Source: a bacterium
GTDB taxonomy: Bacteria > Planctomycetota > UBA1135 > GCA-002686595
DNA: 44,898 nt
Assembly: GCA_024226735.1 (NCBI GenBank)
Contig: JAAELL010000107.1
Span: forward strand, 1 to 44,898
Direction: 5' to 3'
Shown piece by piece: positions 19,033 through 26,333 of the stretch. A model generated the notes under the pieces. It worked only from the letters and a program-made list of their open reading frames with translations, made no database searches and was not told the DNA's origin. The translations under genes and the position numbers were made by a program. Within the stretch, counting starts at the first letter, position 1. Every line of letters starts with the position of its first letter.

Positions 19033-20205
19033 ATGCCGACCGACATCCAGCCGCTCGTTCCTCCCGCCCGGACACTCTGCGGTCCCGGCCCCTCCGACGT
19101 CGCCCCCTCCGTCCTCTCCGCACTCGCGCGCCCGACGCTCGGTCACCTCGACCCGGAGTTCCTGCGCGTGATGGACGAGGTGCGCACGATGCTGCGCGCC
19201 GTCTTCCGCACCGAGAACGAGCTGACGATGCCGATGTCCGGCACGGGCTCCGCGGGGATGGAGACGTGCCTCGTCAACCTGATCGAGCCGGGCGACGCGG
19301 TGCTCGTCGGCGTCCACGGCGTCTTCGGCACGCGCATGGCCGAGGTCGCTCGGCGCGCGGGAGCGAACGTGACGGTCGTCGAACAGGAGTGGGGCCGCGC
19401 CATCGACCCCGAGCGCTTTCGGACCGCGGCGGCGGGAGGCAAGTTCAAGCTCCTGTGCTGCGTCCACGCCGAGACGTCGACGGGCGTCCTGCAGGACGTC
19501 GCGGCACTGCGTTCGGTCGCCGACGAGCTCGGCGCGCTGCTGCTCGTGGATGCGGTCACGTCGCTCGGCGGCCACGATCTACAGCTCGATGCATGGGGCG
19601 TCGATGCGGTCTATTCGGGCACGCAGAAGTGTCTGTCCTGCCCGCCCGGGCTCTCACCGATCAGCTTCTCGAGCCGCGCGAGCGAAGCCCTCGCCGCACG
19701 CAAGACACCGGTGCAGAGCTGGTATCTCGATCTGTCGCTGATCGCGAGCTACTGGGGCGAGGAGCGCGCCTACCACCACACCGCACCGATCAACATGATC
19801 TACGGCCTGCACGAAGCGCTGCGGCTCGTGCTCGAGGAGGGTCTCGAGGAACGCATCGAGCGCCACGCGCTGCACGCGCGCGCGCTCGTCGCGGGCCTCG
19901 GCGCGATGGGGCTCGAGCCGCGCGTCGCCGCGTCCGAACGTCTCGCGCCGCTGACCGCCGTCGCGGTGCCCGATGGAGTCGACGACGCACGGGTGCGCGG
20001 GCATTTGTTGCGTCAGTTCGATCTCGAGATCGGGGGGGGGCTCGGGCCGATGAAGGGGAATACTTGGCGGATTGGTCTGATGGGGGCGGGGTCGACGCGG
20101 CGCAACGTGAGCTTGGTGTTGACGGCGTTGGCGTCGGCGTTGGCGGAGCAGGGGCGGACGGCGGCGGGGGATCCGTTGGCGGCGGCGGCGGAGGTGTACG
20201 GGTGA
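19033..20205 (+). CDS. Class V aminotransferase (alanine-glyoxylate aminotransferase-like)
   Basis: A 390-residue PLP enzyme. It has the N-terminal GPGPSDVAPSVLSAL motif, MSGTGSAGMETCLVNL (cofactor phosphate region), LLVDAVTSLGGHDLQLD (PLP-ring aspartate) and the Schiff-base lysine in YSGTQKCLSCPPGLSP (Lys199). These match the alanine-glyoxylate/serine-glyoxylate aminotransferase group, which interconverts glyoxylate and glycine using alanine or serine as amino donor. The length is typical. The ATG at 19033 directly follows a GGCGGC/GCCGCC inverted repeat (about 19013-19032), which could limit initiation. It ends before a perfect hairpin at 20239. Confidence 0.9.
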   Translation: MPTDIQPLVPPARTLCGPGPSDVAPSVLSALARPTLGHLDPEFLRVMDEVRTMLRAVFRTENELTMPMSGTGSAGMETCLVNLIEPGDAVLVGVHGVFGTRMAEVARRAGANVTVVEQEWGRAIDPERFRTAAAGGKFKLLCCVHAETSTGVLQDVAALRSVADELGALLLVDAVTSLGGHDLQLDAWGVDAVYSGTQKCLSCPPGLSPISFSSRASEALAARKTPVQSWYLDLSLIASYWGEERAYHHTAPINMIYGLHEALRLVLEEGLEERIERHALHARALVAGLGAMGLEPRVAASERLAPLTAVAVPDGVDDARVRGHLLRQFDLEIGGGLGPMKGNTWRIGLMGAGSTRRNVSLVLTALASALAEQGRTAAGDPLAAAAEVYG

Positions 20206-20238
20206 GATCGGCTCGCCGACCCCGCCTGTGGTGATCAC

Positions 20239-20270
20239 CTCCCTGACGGTTAGGCCCAACCGTCAGGGAG
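20239..20270. terminator. Perfect 13-bp hairpin, bidirectional terminator
   Basis: CTCCCTGACGGTT (20239-20251) pairs perfectly with 20258-20270 around the loop AGGCCC. It lies between convergent genes ending at 20205 and 20286. Confidence 0.85.
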
Positions 20271-20285
20271 CCGCTCAGCGCCGAC

Positions 20286-21272
20286 TCAATCCCGCACCCG
20301 CTCCCCGTCTTCGTACACCCCGCTCTCCCCCTCATTCTCCGACCCGTCCGCCTGCCAAACTCGCAGCCGCCCGGTCAACTTCCCGTACTCGTGCGTGCCC
20401 TGCTTGGCGAGCTGGCCGTTCATGTACCACTCGCGGAACTCGAGGTGCTGGCGGCCGTAGCTGTAGAACGACTCGGACTTGCGCTTCTCGTTGACGTGCC
20501 AGTTCATCCGGCGACCGTCGCGCTTGCCGTTGACGTAGTTGGCGACCTCGGACTTGTTCCCATTGGCGTGATACTCGGCCCAGGGCCCCTCGCGCTTGCC
20601 GTACACGTACTCGCCCTCGGTCGACTTCTCGCCGGCCTCGTGCCACGTCGTCCAGGTGCCGTGCTTCTTGCCGTAGGTGTAGGAGCCCTCGCTCTGGCGC
20701 TTGCCGTTCGCGTACCAGGTCGTCCAGATGCCGGTCTGCAGGCCGCCGGTGACGTAGCCCTGGCTGGCGGTCTTGCCGTCCGCGTGCTCGGTCTTGTTGA
20801 AGCCCTCCTCGAGGTCGGTCTGGGGCTTGACGATGAGGTGGCGCAGATTGCCTTCACCCGCCCACTCCAGGGTGAGGGCGGCGCCGGACACGAAGAGCTC
20901 GTCCGAGACCTGCATCGTGAGGTCGGTGTTCATGCTGGGACTGAGCAGGACGGAGTTCGCTTCCCCGAAGCGGACGAAGGAGCCGTTGCCCAGGACGTCC
21001 AGCTTCCGCAGCTCCGGTTCGCGCTTCGCGGCGGACGCGTCCGCCTCGTCTTCCGCGCCAGTCGCCTCGACCGGCTCCGCCCCGCGCACGGGCTCGGGTA
21101 CGGGGACCAGGTCGACCTCGTCGGCCGAATGCTCGTCGCTCGCGCGCGCCGGCTCGACGGCCGCGGTGCGCTCGAGCGCCTCCGGCTCGTCCTGTGCGTC
21201 TCCGCTGAGCATCGCCCAGGCCGCTACGAGGACGGCGAGCGGAAGAACCACGTACGCGAGAGCTCTCTTCAT
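20286..21272 (-). CDS. YwqK/MORN-variant repeat protein with N-terminal membrane anchor
   Basis: A 328-residue protein. An N-terminal hydrophobic segment (MKRALAYVVLPLAVLVAAWA) serves as anchor or signal, followed by an acidic, Ala/Glu-rich linker to about residue 85. From about residue 165 it has tandem repeats of about 23 residues with the pattern W..YhaNGkk.sEg.Y..GkkhG.W (for example WTTWYANGKRQSEGSYTYGK). These are MORN-variant repeats of the YwqK-antitoxin-like family. Despite the family name, no toxin gene is adjacent, and planctomycetes use such repeats in surface proteins. The start at 21272 is chosen because the open frame upstream adds a non-hydrophobic leader. Confidence 0.8.
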   Translation of the reverse strand: MKRALAYVVLPLAVLVAAWAMLSGDAQDEPEALERTAAVEPARASDEHSADEVDLVPVPEPVRGAEPVEATGAEDEADASAAKREPELRKLDVLGNGSFVRFGEANSVLLSPSMNTDLTMQVSDELFVSGAALTLEWAGEGNLRHLIVKPQTDLEEGFNKTEHADGKTASQGYVTGGLQTGIWTTWYANGKRQSEGSYTYGKKHGTWTTWHEAGEKSTEGEYVYGKREGPWAEYHANGNKSEVANYVNGKRDGRRMNWHVNEKRKSESFYSYGRQHLEFREWYMNGQLAKQGTHEYGKLTGRLRVWQADGSENEGESGVYEDGERVRD

Positions 21273-21357
21273 CGGGCGCGCTCCTGGGTTGGATCGATCT
21301 GCAGTCTCCGTTTCTACCGCGAATCGCGTTCCCACGCTCGTTTCGGTTGCGTACTGA

Positions 21358-21849
21358 CTACTGGAAGCCGATCGACAGGCGGTTGGTGAAGTTGGAGCTG
21401 CCGCCCGCGTCGCGGAACCAGGCCTGGAAGTTCCAGGTCTCGCCCGGGAGAACGGTCGAGATCGGTGTGGTCGGGAGCGCCGTCAAGTCGATCGGAATCG
21501 ACAGGACGCCGGTCGACCCGCTGTTGCCTGCCTGGGCGACGAATCGCCCGTACACGAAGCCGAGGCAGAAGTGCCCGTCGCTCCCCCCCGCGAACGGGAT
21601 GAAGCCGGTGCCGCGACTGACGAGGGAGGGCTCGTCTTCGCTCCCGACGTCCTGGTCGGCGTTCGTGACGTAGGCGACGCCGTCTTGTCCGCCGGGGCTG
21701 AGCCCCGACGCCTCGCCTACGATCATGCGATCGCCATCGACGTCGACGCCGAAACCGAACGCGCCGTTGTGCACGGGGTTTCGTCGGTTCGTGGACGGTT
21801 CACTCTGCCGCCACCTCCCCGAACGCGGGGCCCGAACCGTGAATCCCGC
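21358..21849 (-). pseudogene. Remnant of a secreted FG-GAP-type protein with planctomycete C-terminal domain
   Basis: The minus strand encodes GAFGFGVDVDGDRMIVGEAS, one FG-GAP/integrin-like blade, then jumps to a C-terminal domain ending PGETWNFQAWFRDAGGSSNF and the stop. That ending matches the tail of the TIGR03790 protein here (STWNFQFWYRDP, then GFNFSDGLEATF). There is no signal peptide. The frame is open upstream only as far as the stop codon of ytxJ, and an FG-GAP protein would need several more blades. A GTG at 21774 could give a 138-residue product, but I read it as a 5'-truncated, internally deleted relic. It is AT-richer than its neighbours at no point. Confidence 0.6.
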
Positions 21850-21852
21850 GGC

Positions 21853-22206
21853 TCAGCGCGAGCCGTACGCCGAACGGAAGCGCTCGGCCGTCAGCGCGTC
21901 GTGGCTGTCGTGCCACGCCAGCTCGCCCTGTGCGAACCACAGCACCTGCGGCGACTCGTGCTGCACCCCCAGCTCCGCGGTCAGTCCGCGGGCGAGCAGC
22001 TTGCGCGCGATCACATCGACGCGCGCGATGGCGACCTCCGCGTCGGTTGCGAGGCTCTCCAGCCACTCGCCGAACTGCGCTTCGGCGCGGTGACTGACCG
22101 GGCAGATCGGGCTGCGCTTGAACACGACGACGGGCGTCGTGCGCGACGCGGCAGCGAGCTGCTCGAGGGCCGCCTTGGGATCGTCCACGAGTTCGAGTTC
22201 ACGCAT
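21853..22206 (-). CDS. ytxJ: YtxJ-like monothiol bacilliredoxin
   Basis: A 117-residue thioredoxin-fold protein. The VVFKRSPICPVSHRAEAQF segment carries the single active cysteine (Cys35) followed by Pro-Val-Ser-His, the YtxJ/BrxC signature, and GVQHESPQVLWF holds the cis-proline loop HESPQ. In Firmicutes such proteins remove bacillithiol from S-bacillithiolated proteins; a similar low-molecular-weight thiol role here is inference. Its start overlaps the 3' end of the MOSC gene by eight bases, and the zinc-ribbon gene lies seven bases further upstream, so the three probably form one operon. Confidence 0.88.
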   Translation of the reverse strand: MRELELVDDPKAALEQLAAASRTTPVVVFKRSPICPVSHRAEAQFGEWLESLATDAEVAIARVDVIARKLLARGLTAELGVQHESPQVLWFAQGELAWHDSHDALTAERFRSAYGSR

Positions 22207-22645
22207 CGCGTTCCGCTCCTTCTACTCGCACGGTGTCCCCGATGCGTAACGAGCCACCGGCGACGACCCGTGCCGTGATCCCGGCGTGACCGCGCGCGGC
22301 TTGGTAGCCACCTTCGCCGAGGTTCTCCTCGATGCGGCCGCAGGGTGGACACGTCCCGGTGCCTTCGAACGTCACGTCGCCGATGCGAAAGCGCCGGTCG
22401 CGCAGCCCGTACACGTTGATCCCCGCGAGTGCGCCGATGACGGCGAGGTGCTCGGACTGGATCAGCGTCACCTGGCGCTTCTTGTCGTGGCCGCCCAAGT
22501 GGTGCTCACCGACGATTCCTTCGTCGACGGTGATCTCGACTGCATCGCGCGGTTCGATCGCACCGCGCTTCTCGCCTGCGACCCCGATCCACTCGACGCG
22601 TCCGACCTGCGGGAAGCGATCCTTGATCTCGAGGCTCGTCGGCAT
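22199..22645 (-). CDS. MOSC-domain protein
   Basis: A 148-residue single-domain MOSC protein starting MPTSLEIKDRFPQVGRVEWI. Family features include the HHLGGHDKKRQVTLIQSEHL strand, the RIGDVTFEGTGTCPPCGRIE region with the conserved cysteines, and a late HAGITARVVAGGSLRIGD. MOSC domains bind a sulfur carrier or molybdenum cofactor and act in sulfur transfer. The start at 22645 is preferred over 22708, because the longer form overlaps the upstream gene in a second frame. It has an eight-base overlap with ytxJ. The pairing with a bacilliredoxin hints at thiol or sulfur metabolism. Confidence 0.85.
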   Translation of the reverse strand: MPTSLEIKDRFPQVGRVEWIGVAGEKRGAIEPRDAVEITVDEGIVGEHHLGGHDKKRQVTLIQSEHLAVIGALAGINVYGLRDRRFRIGDVTFEGTGTCPPCGRIEENLGEGGYQAARGHAGITARVVAGGSLRIGDTVRVEGAERDA

Positions 22646-22652
22646 GGGGGAC

Positions 22653-23312
22653 TCAGACCCGGATGTGCTTGAACGCGAGCAGCGTCTCGCCGCGCGTGTA
22701 CGCCACACCGGGCAGGTTGGTGACGTACGGATCCTCGTTCGCGCCGTGACCGGGGAACGCGAACTCGCCGGTCACGCCGCCTTCGAACTCGATCTGGAAG
22801 TAGTAGCAGGTCGAACCCGACCAGCCGCGGATCTCCGTTTCGCTGCGTCGGTCGACGATCAGTCCCGGGCGCTTGAGGAGCGGCTTCGCGACGGCGCTCT
22901 TGCGGTCGCTCGCGCTCTGGAGAGCGAGGTAGACCGCGAGTGCGAGGAGTGCGTACGCGAGCCAGGCGGCCGGGTGTAGGAGCACGCCGGAGGCGCCGCC
23001 GCCACGCGCGAGGATCGCCGTCGCGACGAGCAGGCCGATCCCGGCGATCGCGCACAGCTTGGCGCGGTAGCCCGTGCGGATCGCACCGTGAAACGCGCGG
23101 CTCTCGGGCGGGATCCAGGCGATCGCGTCTTCGTACTTGTCGTGCTCGAGGACGCGCCGGATCCGGCCCGCGTTGGGGCTCTCGGCCCCCTCCTCGGCTT
23201 CGGCCGCGTCGAGGCCCATGGGCATGGCGCAGTAGGCGCACAGGGACAGGGGCTGCTCGGGTAGCTTGGAGCCGCAGTTGGGACAGCTGGCAAGGGGGGT
23301 CGCGGTGGCCAT
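22653..23312 (-). CDS. Zinc-ribbon membrane protein of unknown function
   Basis: A 219-residue protein. Residues 10-30 form a zinc ribbon (CPNCGSKL and CAYCAMP, two CxxC knuckles). Two adjacent membrane helices follow at about 85-130 (CAIAGIGLLVATAILA and LAYALLALAVYLALQ). The C-terminal part (about 145-219) is a soluble beta-rich region with RGWSGSTCYYFQIEFEGG and ends FKHIRV. No enzyme motif was seen. It is first in the operon with the MOSC and YtxJ genes, and it faces the HEAT gene at 23597 across a 284-base divergent region. Confidence 0.7.
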   Translation of the reverse strand: MATATPLASCPNCGSKLPEQPLSLCAYCAMPMGLDAAEAEEGAESPNAGRIRRVLEHDKYEDAIAWIPPESRAFHGAIRTGYRAKLCAIAGIGLLVATAILARGGGASGVLLHPAAWLAYALLALAVYLALQSASDRKSAVAKPLLKRPGLIVDRRSETEIRGWSGSTCYYFQIEFEGGVTGEFAFPGHGANEDPYVTNLPGVAYTRGETLLAFKHIRV

Positions 23313-23596
23313 TGGGCCGACATGCTACTCGGCTGGAGCGTTCGGTGAAGGGGGCTGCTTGTGCGAGTCCGCACGCCTGTGCGGGCTTCCACGAGCGTCC
23401 GGCGCTCGTCCGGGGAAGACAAAAGATGCCTCGCACCCCGGGCTGGCGGGCGCCGGAGGGGCCGGGAGGGCGATCGAGCGTCAGAAAGGGACTCCGAGGT
23501 CCCCGCGGGGCACATTCCTTGCAATGATCACGATTCGCCTGCGCGAACCAGTGGGCTCCGGCACGATCGCCGCCCCCGACCCAGAGGAAGACGAGC
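23313..23596. promoter_or_regulatory. Divergent intergenic region
   Basis: These 284 bases separate divergent genes and should hold both promoters. A good ribosome-binding site (AGAGGAAG, 23583-23590) lies just before the ATG at 23597. I see no gene; short open frames here have no recognisable content. Confidence 0.4.
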
Positions 23597-25747
23597 ATGA
23601 AACTGAGCCACCTAGCGAGCTTCTCGCTCCTGGCCATGTCCCTGGCCTCCGTTTCGACGGCCCAGTGCCCCTACGATCCGCCGGGCGGGGGGCCGACGGT
23701 TCCGCCGCCCCCGGCCCCGGGCTTCAGCCCGCAGCCGAGTCCGCCGGCCGACCCGGCTCCGCCGGCGCCGACGACGCCCGGACCCTCCTCGCCCAACCCG
23801 GCCGGACCGGGCCCCGCGACGCCTCCCGGGGGGGGGCCGGATATACCGGGTGCCCCGCCCACGGGGCCCGCGACGCCCGGACCGAGCTCCCCGGCCACGC
23901 CGGGCGGCCCGCAGGTGCCGCTGGGTGGATCGGTGACCCCGAGCGACATCCCGCTCGACGATTTCTTCGACCTCGAAGCCTGGGAGCTGTGGTGGCGCCA
24001 CAACAGCGACCCGTACTTGCGCTTCGAGCTCTTCCTCGACCGCGTGCGTCCCGAGACCGGTCGCGAGGGCGAGGGGCAGGTCGATTCGCTCAGCAAGCGT
24101 CGCGCCGGACTGACGTACGGGGTCGTCTACAAGGAGATCGTCCCGGCGTTGCTCCAGGTCCTCGAGAAGGAGACGGACACGCGCCTCGTGCGGCAGGCGA
24201 TGTTGGCCCTCGCGCGCGTCGGCGATCGCCCCATCGGGCACGAGCCGCAGGCGCCCTTCGCGCTCACGCTCCTCCCGTTCGTCGCTGACGGCAACCGCGC
24301 CGTCGCCGAGACGGCGGTCATGGCCCTCGGCGTGCTCGGCAGCATCGAGGCCGCCGACGCTCTCGCGGCGCTCGCCGGCGACACGGACCGCGGTCATGAG
24401 CTTTGCCGTACGAGTCGAGTCCCGGTACGGATTCGTGCCTTCGCGGCGTACGGCCTCGGTCTCGTCGGCCAGCAGGCCGATCGCCCCGAGCTCGCGCGCT
24501 TCGCGATGCACCACCTCGCCAAGGTGCTCTCCGAGGACGCCAAGGAGTACGCCGACTTGCAGGCCGCGTGCGTGATCGGGATGGGCATCGTGCGCCTCCC
24601 GGTCAGCGGCACCCTGGTCGGCGACGATGCGCGACCGAGCACCTCGCTCGAGACGCAGATCGAACACCTCCTGTCGATCCTCGGGAGCCGCAAGAGCTCC
24701 GAGGAAGCGAAGGCCTACGTGCCGACCGCCCTCGCGAACCTGCTCGGCGCGACCGAGAGCCTCGACCTGAAGTCGCGCGTCGCCAAGGCGCTCATCGACC
24801 GCAGCGACAAGCGCGCGAAGGTCAAGGACTCCGTACGCCGCAGCTCGCTCATGGCGCTCGGCCACATCGGGGATGCGGACGGCGACAGCGTCGACCGGGC
24901 GATTCGTACGGCTCTGATGCAAGCGGTGCCGGCCAAGGACGGGATCGCGCGTCGCTTCGCTCTGATCGCGATCGCCGAGGTCGGCTCGCGTCCGGGCAGC
25001 GGAGACGGTGATCCGTTCGAAGCCTCCGAGGAATGCGCCAAGTTCCTCTCCAGGAACCTCGCGCGCGGCAAGAGCCGTCTGAAGCCCTGGTCGGGCCTCG
25101 CGCTCGGCGTGCTCGGCTCGGGCCTGAAGCAGCACGGCAGGCTCCTGTCGCGCGGCGCCGCGGACGCCTTGCTGCACATGACGGGCGACACCAAGAACCC
25201 CCAAGACCTCGCAGCCTACGCGCTCGGCGCCGGCCTGATCGGCGACAACCGCGCACGCCGCAACCTGATCGAGCGGATGGAGAAGATCCACGACAGTGAG
25301 TACATGGCTCGCATGTCGGTCGCCTTCGGCCTGATGGGCGACCGCAGCGCGCTGCCGCTGCTCGTCGACACGATGGACGAGGCGCACACCAGGCCCGAGG
25401 TGATGGAGCGTGCCGCGATCGGTCGCGCGCTGCTCGGTGACCGCGAGCTCGTTCCCGATCTCGTCGATCGGCTCGAGAACGGTTGCGACTGCTGGGCCTC
25501 GATGTCCGGCGTCTGCCGCGCCCTCGCGTGGGCCGGCGACGCGCGCGCGGTTCCGCCGCTGTTGAACGTCTTGAAGGACGAGCAGGAGACGGGTCTGAAC
25601 CGTAGCCTCGTCATCTCGTCGCTCGGACGCATCGCTGATCGCTCCAAGCTGCCGTGGCACTCGCGGATCAGCGTGGGCATCAACTACACCGCGGCTCCTC
25701 CGACGCTGACGGATCCGACCGGGTTCGGCGTCCTCGATACGCTCTAA
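23597..25747 (+). CDS. Large secreted HEAT-repeat protein with proline-rich N-terminal stalk
   Basis: A 716-residue protein. The signal peptide (MKLSHLASFSLLAMSLASVS, cut near TAQ) is followed by a stalk of about 90 residues made almost only of Pro, Gly, Ala, Ser and Thr (about 25-115). The rest (about 120-700) is helical HEAT-like repeats; typical units contain TRLVRQAMLALARVGD, NRAVAETAVMALGVLGS and EVMERAAIGRALLGD. The stalk resembles a flexible spacer holding the helical domain away from the cell surface or another protein. No catalytic residues are seen. A strong ribosome-binding site supports the start, and a perfect 16-bp hairpin follows the stop. Confidence 0.88.
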   Translation: MKLSHLASFSLLAMSLASVSTAQCPYDPPGGGPTVPPPPAPGFSPQPSPPADPAPPAPTTPGPSSPNPAGPGPATPPGGGPDIPGAPPTGPATPGPSSPATPGGPQVPLGGSVTPSDIPLDDFFDLEAWELWWRHNSDPYLRFELFLDRVRPETGREGEGQVDSLSKRRAGLTYGVVYKEIVPALLQVLEKETDTRLVRQAMLALARVGDRPIGHEPQAPFALTLLPFVADGNRAVAETAVMALGVLGSIEAADALAALAGDTDRGHELCRTSRVPVRIRAFAAYGLGLVGQQADRPELARFAMHHLAKVLSEDAKEYADLQAACVIGMGIVRLPVSGTLVGDDARPSTSLETQIEHLLSILGSRKSSEEAKAYVPTALANLLGATESLDLKSRVAKALIDRSDKRAKVKDSVRRSSLMALGHIGDADGDSVDRAIRTALMQAVPAKDGIARRFALIAIAEVGSRPGSGDGDPFEASEECAKFLSRNLARGKSRLKPWSGLALGVLGSGLKQHGRLLSRGAADALLHMTGDTKNPQDLAAYALGAGLIGDNRARRNLIERMEKIHDSEYMARMSVAFGLMGDRSALPLLVDTMDEAHTRPEVMERAAIGRALLGDRELVPDLVDRLENGCDCWASMSGVCRALAWAGDARAVPPLLNVLKDEQETGLNRSLVISSLGRIADRSKLPWHSRISVGINYTAAPPTLTDPTGFGVLDTL

Positions 25748-25764
25748 GCCCATCCGCTACGAGA

Positions 25765-25800
25765 CGAGGGGCGGTCCTACGTGAGTAGGACCGCCCCTCG
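25765..25800. terminator. Perfect 16-bp hairpin, bidirectional terminator
   Basis: CGAGGGGCGGTCCTAC (25765-25780) pairs perfectly with 25785-25800 around the tetraloop GTGA. It lies between convergent genes ending at 25747 and 25815. Confidence 0.9.
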
Positions 25801-25814
25801 ACGTTTTGGGCTTC

Positions 25815-26234
25815 TCAAGACCGCGGCTTGCGTCCGCGGGGGAGGCGTGGCTTCGGCACGCGCACACCGCGGTTCTCGAGGTAGGCCGAGAGGGGCTTGT
25901 GTGCGTCGGCCAAGGCGTGACGCAAAGCGGTGTTCCCTTCCGCTTTCGCTTCGTCCAGTGCCTTCGCAATGCCGCGCACGATCGAGAGCGTACGTCGGAC
26001 CGAGTCCGACTTCTTGAGCTCCTTCGCGGCCGCCTTCTGCTCGACGTCTTTGATCCGTTGTTTCAGGTCGGCGATCATTTGCTCCGGCGTGCGGCGCGAT
26101 CGGTCGGACGCTGCCGCTGCCGAGGCCGATGCCTTCTTGCGGCCGACTTTCTTGGTCGACTTCTTTGTGACCTTCTTGCGGGGTGTTCCTCGGCTTGGCT
26201 TTCGACTGGGTTTGCGTGCGGCCTTATTTGCCAT
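25815..26234 (-). CDS. Histone H1-like basic protein
   Basis: A 139-residue strongly basic protein. The first 50 residues are lysine/alanine/arginine-rich tail sequence (KKVTKKSTKKVGRKKASASA), like the tails of eukaryotic H1 and of bacterial H1-like DNA-binding proteins. Residues 62-125 form a predicted helical segment (TPEQMIADLKQRIKDVEQKA, then RRTLSIVRGIAKALDEAKAE), and the C-terminus is again basic (PRLPRGRKPRS). I infer nucleoid binding or compaction. The start at 26234 (MANKAARKPS) is chosen because the longer frame adds 16 residues of unrelated, non-basic sequence. A ribosomal or RNA-binding role is an alternative. Confidence 0.65.
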   Translation of the reverse strand: MANKAARKPSRKPSRGTPRKKVTKKSTKKVGRKKASASAAAASDRSRRTPEQMIADLKQRIKDVEQKAAAKELKKSDSVRRTLSIVRGIAKALDEAKAEGNTALRHALADAHKPLSAYLENRGVRVPKPRLPRGRKPRS

Positions 26235-26333
26235 GGTGTCCAAGATTACAAGTGGCGTGAGAGAGTTCGTGCAAGTCACCATACGTGACCGCCAGAAGGC
26301 TAGGACACCTTCTCCTCCACGTGAAGACCGCTC

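Noticed and set aside
20286..21272. Antitoxin of a toxin-antitoxin system
   Set aside because: The YwqK name suggests it, but no toxin gene is adjacent and the protein is membrane-anchored with many MORN-like repeats.
26270..26290. Small inverted repeat GTCAC/GTGAC upstream of the H1-like gene
   Set aside because: Only five base pairs; not distinguishable from chance.
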